From: CADEFQ01 sp035433705
GTDB lineage: Bacteria > Pseudomonadota > Gammaproteobacteria > Steroidobacterales > Steroidobacteraceae
DNA: 28,229 nucleotides
Reading direction: 5' to 3'
Assembly: GCA_035433705.1 (NCBI GenBank)
Contig: DAORVK010000035.1
Location: 1 to 28,229, forward strand
Shown: one piece after another, positions 1 to 6,501 of the stretch
How the letters are laid out: each line of letters opens with the position of its first letter
How positions within the stretch are numbered: position 1 is the stretch's first letter
The notes under the pieces: model-generated
The model's database searches: none
What the model was told of the DNA's origin: nothing
The model's input: only the letters and a program-made list of their open reading frames with translations
Made by a program: the position numbers and the translations under genes

Positions 1-2
1 GA

Positions 3-461
3 CTGCTCGACTACGTGATCTTCAATGCGCTGATCGGCAATCATGATGCGCACGCAAAGAATTTCTCTCTGCTGTATTTACATGAAGAGCCAGGCAAAGC
101 CCCCGTGCTGGCACCGCTTTACGACACGCTCTCGACCGCGGTGTCTCCAACCCTGACGCAGAAGATGGCGATGAAAATCGGCAGCAAGTACAAGTTCAGC
201 GAAGTTGAGAAGCGTCACTGGGAGCAGTTCGCCGAAGGTGCAGGCTTTACCAAGGCTCAGGCCAAACGGCGCATTCTGGAGCTGGCAAAGTTACTGCCAG
301 CCACGGCGCGCAAGCTCCAGTCTGACCCCGGACACAGTTTTGCTGGCAATGCCGTGGTTGAGCAAATCAATGCCTTGATTGAACAACGCTGCGCCCTGAC
401 GATTCGGAGGCTCACCGATCCTGCCGCCGAAAATGACGCGGCCGCCGAACCCGCCGTCTGA
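3..461 (+). CDS. HipA-like kinase, C-terminal part (5' truncated by window edge)
   Basis: The reading frame is already open at the left edge (codons from position 3) and ends at a TGA at 459-461, so only about the last 152 residues are present. The start of the visible part, NALIGNHDAHAKNFSLLY, matches the catalytic loop of HipA-family Ser/Thr kinases (D and N of the HDAHAKN stretch), and APLYDTLST follows as the likely metal-binding Asp region. HipA kinases are toxins of HipBA type II systems; E. coli HipA phosphorylates glutamyl-tRNA synthetase and causes persistence. The C-terminus runs on into an Ala/Glu-rich tail. The HipB antitoxin, if any, would lie upstream and is not visible. Whether the gene is intact cannot be judged. 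Family assignment is firm; substrate is not. Confidence 0.85.
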   Translation: MLDYVIFNALIGNHDAHAKNFSLLYLHEEPGKAPVLAPLYDTLSTAVSPTLTQKMAMKIGSKYKFSEVEKRHWEQFAEGAGFTKAQAKRRILELAKLLPATARKLQSDPGHSFAGNAVVEQINALIEQRCALTIRRLTDPAAENDAAAEPAV

Positions 462-470
462 ATCACCATG

Positions 471-491
471 CGGACGCGGGTTCGATTCCCG
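471..491 (+). other. tmRNA 3'-end-like fragment, possible attachment-site remnant
   Basis: Ten bases after the hipA-like stop is GGACGCGGGTTCGATTCCCG (472-491), which looks like the T-arm portion of proteobacterial ssrA (tmRNA), where GGACGCGGGTTC...CCCG precedes the acceptor strand. The preceding C also fits. After CCCG the similarity ends: the expected acceptor strand and CCA are absent. The 3' end of ssrA is a frequent integration site for phages and islands, so this could be a degraded distal att copy. The T-arm portion is generic to many tRNAs, so a chance or tRNA-derived match is possible. Confidence 0.35.
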
Positions 492-747
492 GATTCGGAA
501 TTGAACTGGCACTCGAAAGCAGACGGGTTTGATGCCCGTTCCCGGCGACCAGCATGACTGGAAAACCTGCTTGCAGGTCTACAATCCGGCAGGCCTTTCG
601 ATTGAGTTCGCAATGGTTCGCAGCAGCCGGCAGCGCTTCGATTGCGTACTTTCAATAGTCGTTTGGTGCGAGGTTCCACCCCACCATGGGGTTCGCCCCT
701 GCGGGGCCGGCGTCGGATCGCAAAGAAATCCGCTCATGTTGTCTTTT
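492..747. other. Non-coding stretch without recognisable gene
   Basis: Between the tmRNA-like fragment and the inverted repeat at 748 I see no coding sequence with recognisable family features. Base composition is lower in GC and more mixed than in the neighbouring core genes. A tRNA T-arm-like hairpin occurs at 523-539 and a GC-rich self-complementary patch at about 690-710. The stretch fits the worn edge of an accessory region. Confidence 0.5.
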
Positions 748-773
748 GTCGGTAGATATTGGCCACTACCGAC
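748..773. promoter_or_regulatory. Inverted repeat before AbiEi-like remnant, possible operator
   Basis: Perfect 8-bp arms GTCGGTAG (748-755) and CTACCGAC (766-773) are separated by 10 bases, centre to centre about 18 bp, as expected for a dimeric repressor site. The repeat lies directly before the ATG at 777 of the AbiEi-like remnant. AbiEi-type antitoxins are known to bind inverted repeats in their own promoter, so this may be a surviving autoregulatory operator. No clear -35/-10 pair could be fixed. Confidence 0.4.
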
Positions 774-776
774 GCA

Positions 777-952
777 ATGCAACATCGTGGCGGCATTGAA
801 ACTTCGCAACAGACCATGCTGGATCTCGCCGCCCAGCGCGGCCTGATCGCAGCGTATCCGAGCATGGCACGCTGGCCGAGGTGGCCCGGCGCGTGCCCAA
901 GGGTGTTGTCTGCCTGCTATCGGCGCTGCGTTTCCATGACCTCACGACGCAA
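777..952 (+). pseudogene. Remnant of AbiEi-type antitoxin / transcriptional regulator
   Basis: Two pieces of one protein family lie next to each other in different frames. The first, from ATG 777, reads ...TMLDLAAQRGLI and resembles the N-terminal start of type IV AbiEi-family antitoxins. The second, in another frame from about 857, reads SEHGT and then LAEVARRVPKGVVCLLSAL followed by RFHDLTTQ (to 952). This is the highly characteristic central motif of the same family. The roughly 50 residues that normally separate these parts (rest of the winged helix) are missing and the frame has shifted. After 952 the sequence loses similarity and runs into the opposite-strand DUF1428 gene. No AbiEii-type nucleotidyltransferase toxin is present. 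An inactive relic is the best reading. Confidence 0.75.
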
Positions 953-992
953 GCCACGTTCGAGCGCCGAGGCACGGGGTGGGACGCGAAGC

Positions 993-1355
993 TCACATGT
1001 CGACGAGGGTCTTGAAGCCTCCCCAGAACATGCGCTTGCCGTCGAAGGGCATGTTCTTCGGATTCATCATGGCGGCAAGTCGCGGGTCCTGCATCACTTT
1101 CGCGTTCACCCGGTCACGCTGCCGGCGCGACTTGTAGAGTATCCACGAGAACACCACGATTTCGTTCGCCTTGAGCTTCACGCTCTGCGGGAACGAGGTG
1201 TACTTGCCCGGCTTCACATCGTCTGCCACGCATTCCTTGTATTCGAGCGCGCCGTGCTCGAGCCACACCTTGCCCGCCTTGCGGGCGATGGCGCGATACG
1301 CCGCAAGCTTGCGGCGGGCCACGGGAACCACGAATCCGTCAACATATCTCGCCAT
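993..1355 (-). CDS. DUF1428 family protein (YbaA-like)
   Basis: A 120-residue protein starting MARYVDGFVVPV, with the family's conserved YVDGFVVPVP-type start, LEYKECVADDV, FPQSVKLKANEIVVFSW and MPFDGKRMFWGGFK near the C-terminus. Length matches the family (about 115-120 aa). These are small ferredoxin-like (dimeric alpha-beta barrel) cytoplasmic proteins, E. coli YbaA being the reference; no enzymatic role is established. The start is fixed by a strong Shine-Dalgarno, GGAGGTGA, 1358-1365 on the minus strand, a few bases before ATG. It lies 21 bp downstream of the amidase gene on the same strand, but its own ribosome site and unrelated function suggest only loose operon membership. Confidence 0.9.
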   Translation of the reverse strand: MARYVDGFVVPVARRKLAAYRAIARKAGKVWLEHGALEYKECVADDVKPGKYTSFPQSVKLKANEIVVFSWILYKSRRQRDRVNAKVMQDPRLAAMMNPKNMPFDGKRMFWGGFKTLVDM

Positions 1356-1376
1356 GAGTCACCTCCGCGCCGGACG

Positions 1377-2300
1377 TCACGCCGGCTGATGAGCCGATCC
1401 GTCGAGTGTTGTGATCGCACCGTAGAGATCAGGTCGCCTGTCGCGGAACACGAACCAGTTGTTGCGCAACTGCTCGACTTCGGCGAGATCGAAGGTGGCG
1501 GTCAGCACCGCATCGCCTTCCTCGCCGGCTTCCGCCACTTTTGCGCCGGTGGGGTCAGCGATGAACGACGAGCCGTAGAAGCGGATCCAGAGCCCCTCGG
1601 GATCCTGCAGCGAGCGCTCGAGCCCAAAGCGGTTTGACGCAATCAGCGGCATCACGTTTGCCGCGGCGTGGCCCTGCTGGGTGCGCTGCCAGTGCCCGCA
1701 CGAATTGACCGGCAGCGCCGGCGGTGGCTCGCTGCCGATCGCGGTCGGATAGAGCAGGACTTCCGCACCCATGAGTGCCATGCAACGCGCGCTTTCCGGA
1801 AACCACTGGTCCCAGCAGATGCCGACTCCTAGCCGGGCGTAACGCGTGTTCCAGACCCGAAACCCGGTGTCGCCTGGCGAAAAGTAGTTTTTCTCCTGGT
1901 AGCCGGGCCCGTTCGGGATGTGCGACTTGCGATAGACGCCCAGCACGGCACCGTCAGCATCGATGATGGCGATCGAATTGAAGAAGACGTTGCCCGCCCG
2001 CTCGAAAAAGCTTACCGGCAGCACCACCTCGAGCTCGCGCGCGATCGGTGCGAACCGTCGGACCGCGGCGTTCTCCGCGAGCGTAGTCGCGAGCGCAAGA
2101 TGCCGCGTGTCCTGTTCGATACAGAAATACGGCGTCTCGAAGAGTTCCTGCAGCAGGATCACCTGCGCGCCGCGCGCCGCCGCCTCGCGTACGAGCCGCT
2201 CCGCCGCTGCGAGGTTTGCGGCCGCGTCCCAACTGCACGAAAACTGGGTCGCCGCGATCGTGACGGGGCGGGGGGCTGGCGTGAGATGAGTTGGGAGCAT
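1377..2300 (-). CDS. aguB: N-carbamoylputrescine amidase (nitrilase superfamily)
   Basis: This 307-residue carbon-nitrogen hydrolase would convert N-carbamoylputrescine to putrescine, CO2 and ammonia in the arginine decarboxylase/agmatine route to polyamines. The catalytic triad is visible: Glu52 in LLQELFETPYFC, Lys125 in VYRKSHIPNGPGYQEKNYF and Cys162 in GVGICWDQWFPE. QELFETPYFC, the IPNGPGYQEKNYF loop and RFYGSSFIADPTG are typical of the AguB group rather than generic nitrilases. Length is normal for the family (about 290-300). The start is the ATG at 2298-2300; no good Shine-Dalgarno precedes it. The usual partner, agmatine deiminase (aguA), is not in the window. Cytoplasmic, probably homo-oligomeric as in the family. 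Confidence 0.88.
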   Translation of the reverse strand: MLPTHLTPAPRPVTIAATQFSCSWDAAANLAAAERLVREAAARGAQVILLQELFETPYFCIEQDTRHLALATTLAENAAVRRFAPIARELEVVLPVSFFERAGNVFFNSIAIIDADGAVLGVYRKSHIPNGPGYQEKNYFSPGDTGFRVWNTRYARLGVGICWDQWFPESARCMALMGAEVLLYPTAIGSEPPPALPVNSCGHWQRTQQGHAAANVMPLIASNRFGLERSLQDPEGLWIRFYGSSFIADPTGAKVAEAGEEGDAVLTATFDLAEVEQLRNNWFVFRDRRPDLYGAITTLDGSAHQPA

Positions 2301-2314
2301 CGGGCTACGAGCTT

Positions 2315-2376
2315 AGGGCCAGAGCCGCGGCCAAGCTACCCTGCGGGCTGGCCCTCGGCTCTTCGCCCTTGGCCCT
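2315..2376 (-). terminator. Nested stem-loop between DsbA-like gene and aguB, terminator- or attenuator-like
   Basis: AGGGCCA (2315-2321) pairs with TGGCCCT (2370-2376) and the adjoining AGAGCCG (2321-2327) pairs with CGGCTCT (2356-2362), giving a long GC-rich hairpin in the 83-bp gap between two minus-strand genes. There is no T-run after it in either direction, so it is not a canonical intrinsic terminator. It could be a Rho-associated end, an mRNA-stabilising hairpin or a repeat element. Confidence 0.4.
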
Positions 2377-2383
2377 GGGCCCA

Positions 2384-3079
2384 CTAGTGCTTCGTCTGTG
2401 CGTCGACACCCGGAAAGAGCGCCTGGTCGAGCGCCCTGACATAGATCTGCTCATCCGCGGGGCCCGGCACCAGCACCTGCCGGTTGAAGAGCAGGTTCGG
2501 GATTGAGGTCACGCCGAGAAGCTGCAGGCGGCGTTCGTCATCGACTACCTCTGCGTACCCCGTCTTCGGGTCGCGAAAGCTCGCGAGAAGACCGTCGGAC
2601 ATGCCGCACTCGGCGCCGATCGCCACCAACTCTTCGACGTCACCGATATCACGGCCCTGCTCGAAGTAAGCGCGAAAGATCGCGTCGAGCACGCGCCCGT
2701 GAAGTCCCTCGGCCACGGCAAGCTTCACGAGACGATGTGCGGCCAACGTGTCGGGCAATCCGGCAAGCTTCGAGAAATCGAAGCGGATGCCGAGCGCCTC
2801 ACCGGCCTCGGCAAGACTCGATTCCGCGAGTTCGACACTCACTCCCTTCGGCAGGCGCGCAGCCAGATGCTTGCGCCACTCGGGCGCAACGCCCGCCTCC
2901 GGCCGCTGTAGCCGGAACGGGTGCCAGCGCAGCTCGCGCACCGTGACGCCTTGCAGGTGATCGAGGGCGCGAGCGAGCCGCCGCGTGCCAAGAAAAGTCC
3001 AGGGGCACGAGAAATCGCCGACCAGGTCGATGTCGAGACTGCCGACGGGCACTACAGGTACGGAAACGGGAACGCTCAT
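2384..3079 (-). CDS. DsbA-family (FrnE-like) thioredoxin-fold protein
   Basis: A 231-residue protein with the thioredoxin fold of the DsbA/FrnE/2-hydroxychromene-2-carboxylate isomerase clan. Visible features are the N-terminal strand LDIDLVGDFSCPWTFLG with the active-site position, a helical insert (KLAGLPDTLAAHRLVKLA, AYFEQGRDIGD), and the cis-Pro loop GVTSIPNLLFN near residue 200. The motif is CPWT, so the second Cys of the usual CPWC of FrnE is missing and a dithiol oxidase role is doubtful. A monothiol, glutathione-linked or isomerase-type role is possible. There is no signal peptide, hence cytoplasmic. The ATG at 3077-3079 (MSVPVSVP) is preferred over an upstream TTG at 3107-3109 that would add a low-complexity leader. 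Neither has a strong ribosome site. Confidence 0.8.
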   Translation of the reverse strand: MSVPVSVPVVPVGSLDIDLVGDFSCPWTFLGTRRLARALDHLQGVTVRELRWHPFRLQRPEAGVAPEWRKHLAARLPKGVSVELAESSLAEAGEALGIRFDFSKLAGLPDTLAAHRLVKLAVAEGLHGRVLDAIFRAYFEQGRDIGDVEELVAIGAECGMSDGLLASFRDPKTGYAEVVDDERRLQLLGVTSIPNLLFNRQVLVPGPADEQIYVRALDQALFPGVDAQTKH

Positions 3080-3122
3080 GCAGCATAGAGTGGGGGCGGC
3101 AGCGCCCAAATCAAGCAGGACC

Positions 3123-3198
3123 TGGTGCCGGGTTTTCGGTTATTCGGTTATTCCGGCGCTTCGCGCCCAATAACCGAATAACCGAAAACCCGGCACCA
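3123..3198. repeat. Perfect 30-bp-arm inverted repeat with internal direct repeats
   Basis: The left arm 3123-3152 (begins TGGTGCCGGGTTTTC) is exactly complementary to the right arm 3169-3198 (ends GAAAACCCGGCACCA). Each arm holds a tandem octamer CGGTTATT x2. The 16-base centre contains a further hairpin, GGCGC-TTC-GCGCC (3155-3167). It fills the gap between the end of the Gfo/Idh/MocA gene and the start of the DsbA-like gene, both on the minus strand. No T-run follows. It may be a dispersed REP/MITE-like repeat, a terminator or an mRNA processing signal. Only one copy is seen in this window. Confidence 0.9.
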
Positions 3199-3207
3199 CG
3201 CCCGCGC

Positions 3208-4158
3208 TCAGCGGCAGCGGGCACTCGCGGCGACTTCCTCCGTGATACGGATCGCAGTCTCGAGCGCACGTAGACCGTCCTCGCCCGAAACTACCGGCGC
3301 CTTGCCGTGGCGCGCACAATCGAGAAACGACTCGATCTCGGCGCGCAGCGCATCGCCCTGCTCGAAACTCTGTTCCTCGATGTTCACCGGGAGCTGGCCT
3401 TCGGCGGGACCGCCTTCGCGCTTCCTGATCACGGTGAGGATGCGCTGCTGCAGGTCGATCGAGAGATACGCGTCGTCCTCGAATAGCCGGAGTTTGCGTT
3501 CGGTCTTCAGGCTCACGCGACTCGCGGTGGTGTTTGCGACGCAGCCGTTCCCGAAGCGGATGCGCGCGTTCGCGATATCGATTTCGTCGGAGAACACCGG
3601 CGCACCGACCGCCTCGAGTGCGACGATCGGGCTGTCGACGATCGCCTGCACGATGTCGATGTCGTGGATCATGAGGTCGAGCACGACGTTCACGTCGGTA
3701 CCCCGCTCCCGATAGGGCGCGAGGCGATGGCATTCGATGAAGCGTGGCGAGCGCAGGTAGGGCTCGGCCGCGAGCACCGCGGGATTGAAGCGCTCCAGAT
3801 GCCCGACCTGCAGCACACGACCCGCCTCGCGTGCGGCATCGATGAGCGCCCGCGCCTGCTCGACGGTTTCGGTGATCGGCTTTTCGACGAGCACATGCGC
3901 GCCCGAGCGCAGAAAATCGAGTGCGATCGGGTGGTGTGCCGGTGTCGGTGTCACGACGCTCACCGCATCGACCTGCCCCAGCAGCTCGCGATAGTCGGAC
4001 ACGGGCCGTGCGCCCGTTTCCGCAGCGACCCGCGTGCGCGCCGCCTCGCTCGCATCAACGACTGCGACGAGCCGGCTGCCCGCCGCCTGCGCGTATTTCT
4101 GTGCATGAAAGCGGCCGAGGTAACCGACGCCGACGACAGCGGTTCGCAGAACGGGCAT
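3208..4158 (-). CDS. Gfo/Idh/MocA-family NAD(P)-dependent oxidoreductase
   Basis: This is a 316-residue sugar-type dehydrogenase. The N-terminal Rossmann domain has VVGVGYLGRFHAQKYA (residues 8-24). The family's EKP motif is at 92-94 (VLVEKPIT), supplying the catalytic Lys93. The DLMIHDIDI segment at 161-169 carries the substrate-binding Asp/His pair. The C-terminal alpha-beta domain contains FSDEIDIANARIRFGNGCVAN. From memory, the sequence resembles the dehydrogenases found near lpx genes in gammaproteobacteria, including UDP-GlcNAc 3-dehydrogenase (GnnA). No lpx gene or GnnB-type aminotransferase is in the window, so the substrate is unassigned. The start ATG at 4156-4158 immediately precedes the Rossmann motif. 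Cytoplasmic. Confidence 0.88.
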   Translation of the reverse strand: MPVLRTAVVGVGYLGRFHAQKYAQAAGSRLVAVVDASEAARTRVAAETGARPVSDYRELLGQVDAVSVVTPTPAHHPIALDFLRSGAHVLVEKPITETVEQARALIDAAREAGRVLQVGHLERFNPAVLAAEPYLRSPRFIECHRLAPYRERGTDVNVVLDLMIHDIDIVQAIVDSPIVALEAVGAPVFSDEIDIANARIRFGNGCVANTTASRVSLKTERKLRLFEDDAYLSIDLQQRILTVIRKREGGPAEGQLPVNIEEQSFEQGDALRAEIESFLDCARHGKAPVVSGEDGLRALETAIRITEEVAASARCR

Positions 4159-4257
4159 CGCGCAAGACTACAGCAAGTCAGCCGGGCCGATCGACGCGTC
4201 TGGCTGTATGCTGTTTGCCAATTGCAGTTCGCTGCACGCTCTTCGCCAGGATCGCCC

Positions 4258-4548
4258 TTGCGCCTTCTCGAAGCCTACCGCTCCAGGCCGCTGCTCGCCC
4301 GTGAGGCGTTGCTGCTGCTTGGCGCTATCCTCATTGGACTGATCGTGCTGCCGATTGCGGTCTATTACACCGGCCACGAGGTGCTCGGGCCGTATGCGCG
4401 CGGCGGGCTGTTGCATTTCTGGGGCGATTTCTTCCTCGGCCTCGCTCACGGCGGGCTGCCGTGGTGGCTCCTTGCCCTCGGGCCGTACGCCCTCGTCATG
4501 TTCTGTCGCGCGGCGGCGCTCGCCTGGCGACGCACCGCCCAAGTGTGA
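4258..4548 (+). CDS. Small membrane protein of unknown function
   Basis: A roughly 96-residue hydrophobic protein, RLLEAYRSRPLLARE followed by a membrane segment (LLLLGAILIGLIVLPIAVYY), an amphipathic link with HEVLGPYARGG, and a second membrane segment (LPWWLLALGPYALVMFCRAAALAW) ending in basic residues. The TTG at 4258 is chosen because AGGA (4248-4251) lies six bases before it; no ATG is available in frame close by. The frame stays open much further upstream, but that part is antisense to the Gfo/Idh/MocA gene. It is divergent from that gene with about 100 bp between them. I do not recognise the family. The last codons overlap the CRP-like site at 4541-4562. Confidence 0.65.
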   Translation: MRLLEAYRSRPLLAREALLLLGAILIGLIVLPIAVYYTGHEVLGPYARGGLLHFWGDFFLGLAHGGLPWWLLALGPYALVMFCRAAALAWRRTAQV

Positions 4549-4562
4549 ACTGCATCACATTT
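4541..4562 (+). promoter_or_regulatory. CRP/FNR-type binding site, perfect CRP half-sites
   Basis: TGTGA (4544-4548), six bases, TCACA (4555-4559), with flanking AAG and TTT, agrees with both conserved half-sites of the E. coli CRP consensus. It overlaps the stop codon of the small membrane protein gene and lies about 80 bp before the next small gene (4640). That is compatible with activation of a promoter in 4580-4625, though I could not fix -35/-10 boxes. A 12-bp palindrome, CCTGCCGGCAGG, follows at 4576-4587. Confidence 0.6.
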
Positions 4563-4639
4563 CCGTGCAGCCGTCCCTGCCGGCAGGCCGCAAGTGCCAC
4601 ACTCTCCCTTGCCGAACAATGATTTAGACCGGGGATGAG

Positions 4640-4855
4640 ATGAAGAACATGACGCAACGGGCGCGCCAGACGCCTGCGGAGTCCGTGCCCCAGGGCACAC
4701 AGACCAACGCGCAGAGCGCCAACACGCTGACTCGCATCAGCCTCGAATTGACGCGTACATTCGCAATCGACGAAGTGAATCGCGGCTCCGATCCGTACAA
4801 CAGCAGCGCTTCGAGCCGCGCGGAGGTCTGGAACAAGCAGCGTTCGCGCCGCTAG
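4640..4855 (+). CDS. Small hypothetical polar protein (71 aa)
   Basis: Starts with ATG at 4640 behind a purine-rich GGGGATGAG that can serve as ribosome site. The product is hydrophilic, Thr/Gln/Asn-rich in its first half, then TFAIDEVNRGSDPYNSSAS and a basic C-terminus, WNKQRSRR. There is no signal peptide or membrane segment. The DPYNS stretch recalls short uncharacterised gammaproteobacterial proteins, but this is recollection only. It sits downstream of a CRP-like site and converges with the M28 peptidase gene; the two stop codons share the bases CTAG at 4852-4855. Function unknown. Confidence 0.65.
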   Translation: MKNMTQRARQTPAESVPQGTQTNAQSANTLTRISLELTRTFAIDEVNRGSDPYNSSASSRAEVWNKQRSRR

Positions 4856-6501
4856 CGGCTGCGGTCACGCACCGCGCGAAACCCGTTGCCCTCGTTCCAG
4901 TTCGGGAACGTCGTTTCATTCGCGAGCCGCTCGCCGATCGCGTAGAGCAGATCGACGACCTCGAGCCCCGCACCGAGCTGCACGCCGGGCGTGTAGTTGT
5001 CGCCTGCCTGGTGATAGCGCTGCGCGACGTATTCGGCCTCCCGCGCCTGACCCGCCGCGATGCCGCCATCCAGGTCATCGATGCCGGTCTTGAGATACAG
5101 CGCTGGCACGCCCGCCTGCGCAAAGACGAAATGGTCTGACCGATAGAAGTGGCCCTTTTCGGGCTGCAACTCCGGCACAGGTGTGATGCCGCGGCGTGCG
5201 GCTTCCTCGGCAAGATAGCGCTCGAGCTCCGATGCGCCCGCGCCGACCACACGCACGTCCCTCGTGCGCCCACCGAAGCAGAGTGCATCCATGTTGAGCA
5301 CGGCGACCGTCTGCGAGAGCGGCACGAGCGGGTGCGCGACGTAAAACCCGCTGCCGAGGAGCCCCTGCTCTTCCGCGGTTACGGCGAGAAACACGACTGT
5401 GCGCGCGGGCCGCTGCGGCAAGCGCCGGAAGGCGTCGGCGATCGCAAGGAGGCCCGCAACACCTGATGCATTGTCGACCGCGCCGTTAAAAGTCTGGTCG
5501 CCCTCGCCACCCTGCGTGCGGCCGAGATGGTCCCAGTGAGCCAGGTAGAACACGTATTCGTCCGGGCGCTGGCTGCCCCGGATCGCCGCGATCACATTGG
5601 CGGAATTCGACTTTCGAAACCCGTTCCTGACAGCAGCCGACGCACGCGCGTCGAGCGGTACGGCCTTGAAGCCCCGCGTACTCGCCGCCTGCTTCAGCGC
5701 CCCGAAATCCTGCCCTGCGGCGGCGAGCAACGCCGCGGCGCGCGCTTGCGTGACCCAGCCTTCGACCGCGACCCGACCCGCGCGACCGTCGGCGGCCTGC
5801 ATGTCGAGCTGCGGATTGGCCCAGCTGTTGACGACGGTCGCCCAGCCGTACGCGGCGGGCTCCGTCTCGTGCACGATGAGGGCGGCCGCCGCTCCCTGCC
5901 GCGCGGCCTCCTCGAACTTGTAGGTCCAGCGACCGTAGTACGTGAGCGCGCGCCCGCGAAAGAGCGCCTCGTCACCTGTGGCGAAACCCGGATCGTTGAT
6001 CAGGATCAGCGCCGTCCTGCCCTGCATGTCGACGCCCGCGTAGTCGTTCCAGCCGTACTCCGGCGCAACGACACCGTGCCCGACGAACACGACGGGGCTG
6101 TCTTCGATCGATACTGCGGCGACTTGCCGCTTCGTGAACACGACGGCGTCCTCGCCGAACGTCGTGGCCAGCGTGCCGCGCGGAGTGCTGAAGGACAGTC
6201 GCGGCTCCGGCAACGGCGCAAGTTCAACGAGCGGCACGGGCTGGACGTAGCTGCCGCCGCCGAGAGGCTCGGTGCCGAGCTTGCGAAATTCCCCGATGAG
6301 ATAGCCGACGGTCTTCTCTTCTCCTGCTGTGCCGGGCTTGCGGCCTTCGAAGGCATCGCCAGCGAGTGCGGCGAGGTGTCGCTCGTAGACCTGCATAGAC
6401 ACCGCCGGCGCGGCACCCGATGCGCCCGCGGTGAGCGTCAGACACAGCATGGGAACTGCAAGCGCCATGCGCCGGTCGAACCAGAGGCGCCACGTGCTCA
6501 T
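4852..6501 (-). CDS. Exported M28-family zinc metallopeptidase with PA domain
   Basis: A 549-residue aminopeptidase-type enzyme. It has an N-terminal signal sequence (RRMALAVPMLCLTLTAGASGA, cleavage near residue 30), so it is likely periplasmic or secreted. A protease-associated insert spans about 110-275 (VVFVGHGVVAPEYGWNDYAG is typical). The M28 catalytic domain follows, with the co-catalytic zinc ligands visible: His322 (LAHWDHLG), bridging Asp343 (GAVDNASG), catalytic Glu377 and ligand Glu378 (TAEEQG), Asp405 (LNMDAL) and His457 (RSDHFVFAQAGVP). All ligands are present, so it should be active. It probably trims N-terminal residues from peptides; the specificity is unknown. The start codon overlaps the stop of the upstream membrane protein gene (ATGA), implying translational coupling. 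Confidence 0.9.
   Translation of the reverse strand: MSTWRLWFDRRMALAVPMLCLTLTAGASGAAPAVSMQVYERHLAALAGDAFEGRKPGTAGEEKTVGYLIGEFRKLGTEPLGGGSYVQPVPLVELAPLPEPRLSFSTPRGTLATTFGEDAVVFTKRQVAAVSIEDSPVVFVGHGVVAPEYGWNDYAGVDMQGRTALILINDPGFATGDEALFRGRALTYYGRWTYKFEEAARQGAAAALIVHETEPAAYGWATVVNSWANPQLDMQAADGRAGRVAVEGWVTQARAAALLAAAGQDFGALKQAASTRGFKAVPLDARASAAVRNGFRKSNSANVIAAIRGSQRPDEYVFYLAHWDHLGRTQGGEGDQTFNGAVDNASGVAGLLAIADAFRRLPQRPARTVVFLAVTAEEQGLLGSGFYVAHPLVPLSQTVAVLNMDALCFGGRTRDVRVVGAGASELERYLAEEAARRGITPVPELQPEKGHFYRSDHFVFAQAGVPALYLKTGIDDLDGGIAAGQAREAEYVAQRYHQAGDNYTPGVQLGAGLEVVDLLYAIGERLANETTFPNWNEGNGFRAVRDRSR

Noticed and set aside
523..551. tRNA-like T-arm (5-bp stem, 7-base loop) followed by a sequence ending GACCA
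   Set aside because: No matching D-arm, anticodon arm or 5' acceptor strand lies upstream, and the CCA is one base off the expected distance.
529..846. Open frame of 105 codons in the left intergenic region
   Set aside because: The product has no family features, crosses the inverted repeat at 748-773 and overlaps the AbiEi remnant in the wrong frame.
759..1637. Long plus-strand open frame (292 codons) over the AbiEi remnant, DUF1428 and aguB
   Set aside because: Only its first about 30 codons relate to the AbiEi family; the rest is antisense to two well-supported genes.
3664..4548. Long plus-strand open frame ending in the small membrane protein
   Set aside because: The first 500 bases are antisense to the Gfo/Idh/MocA gene; only the part from 4258 has membrane-protein character and a ribosome site.
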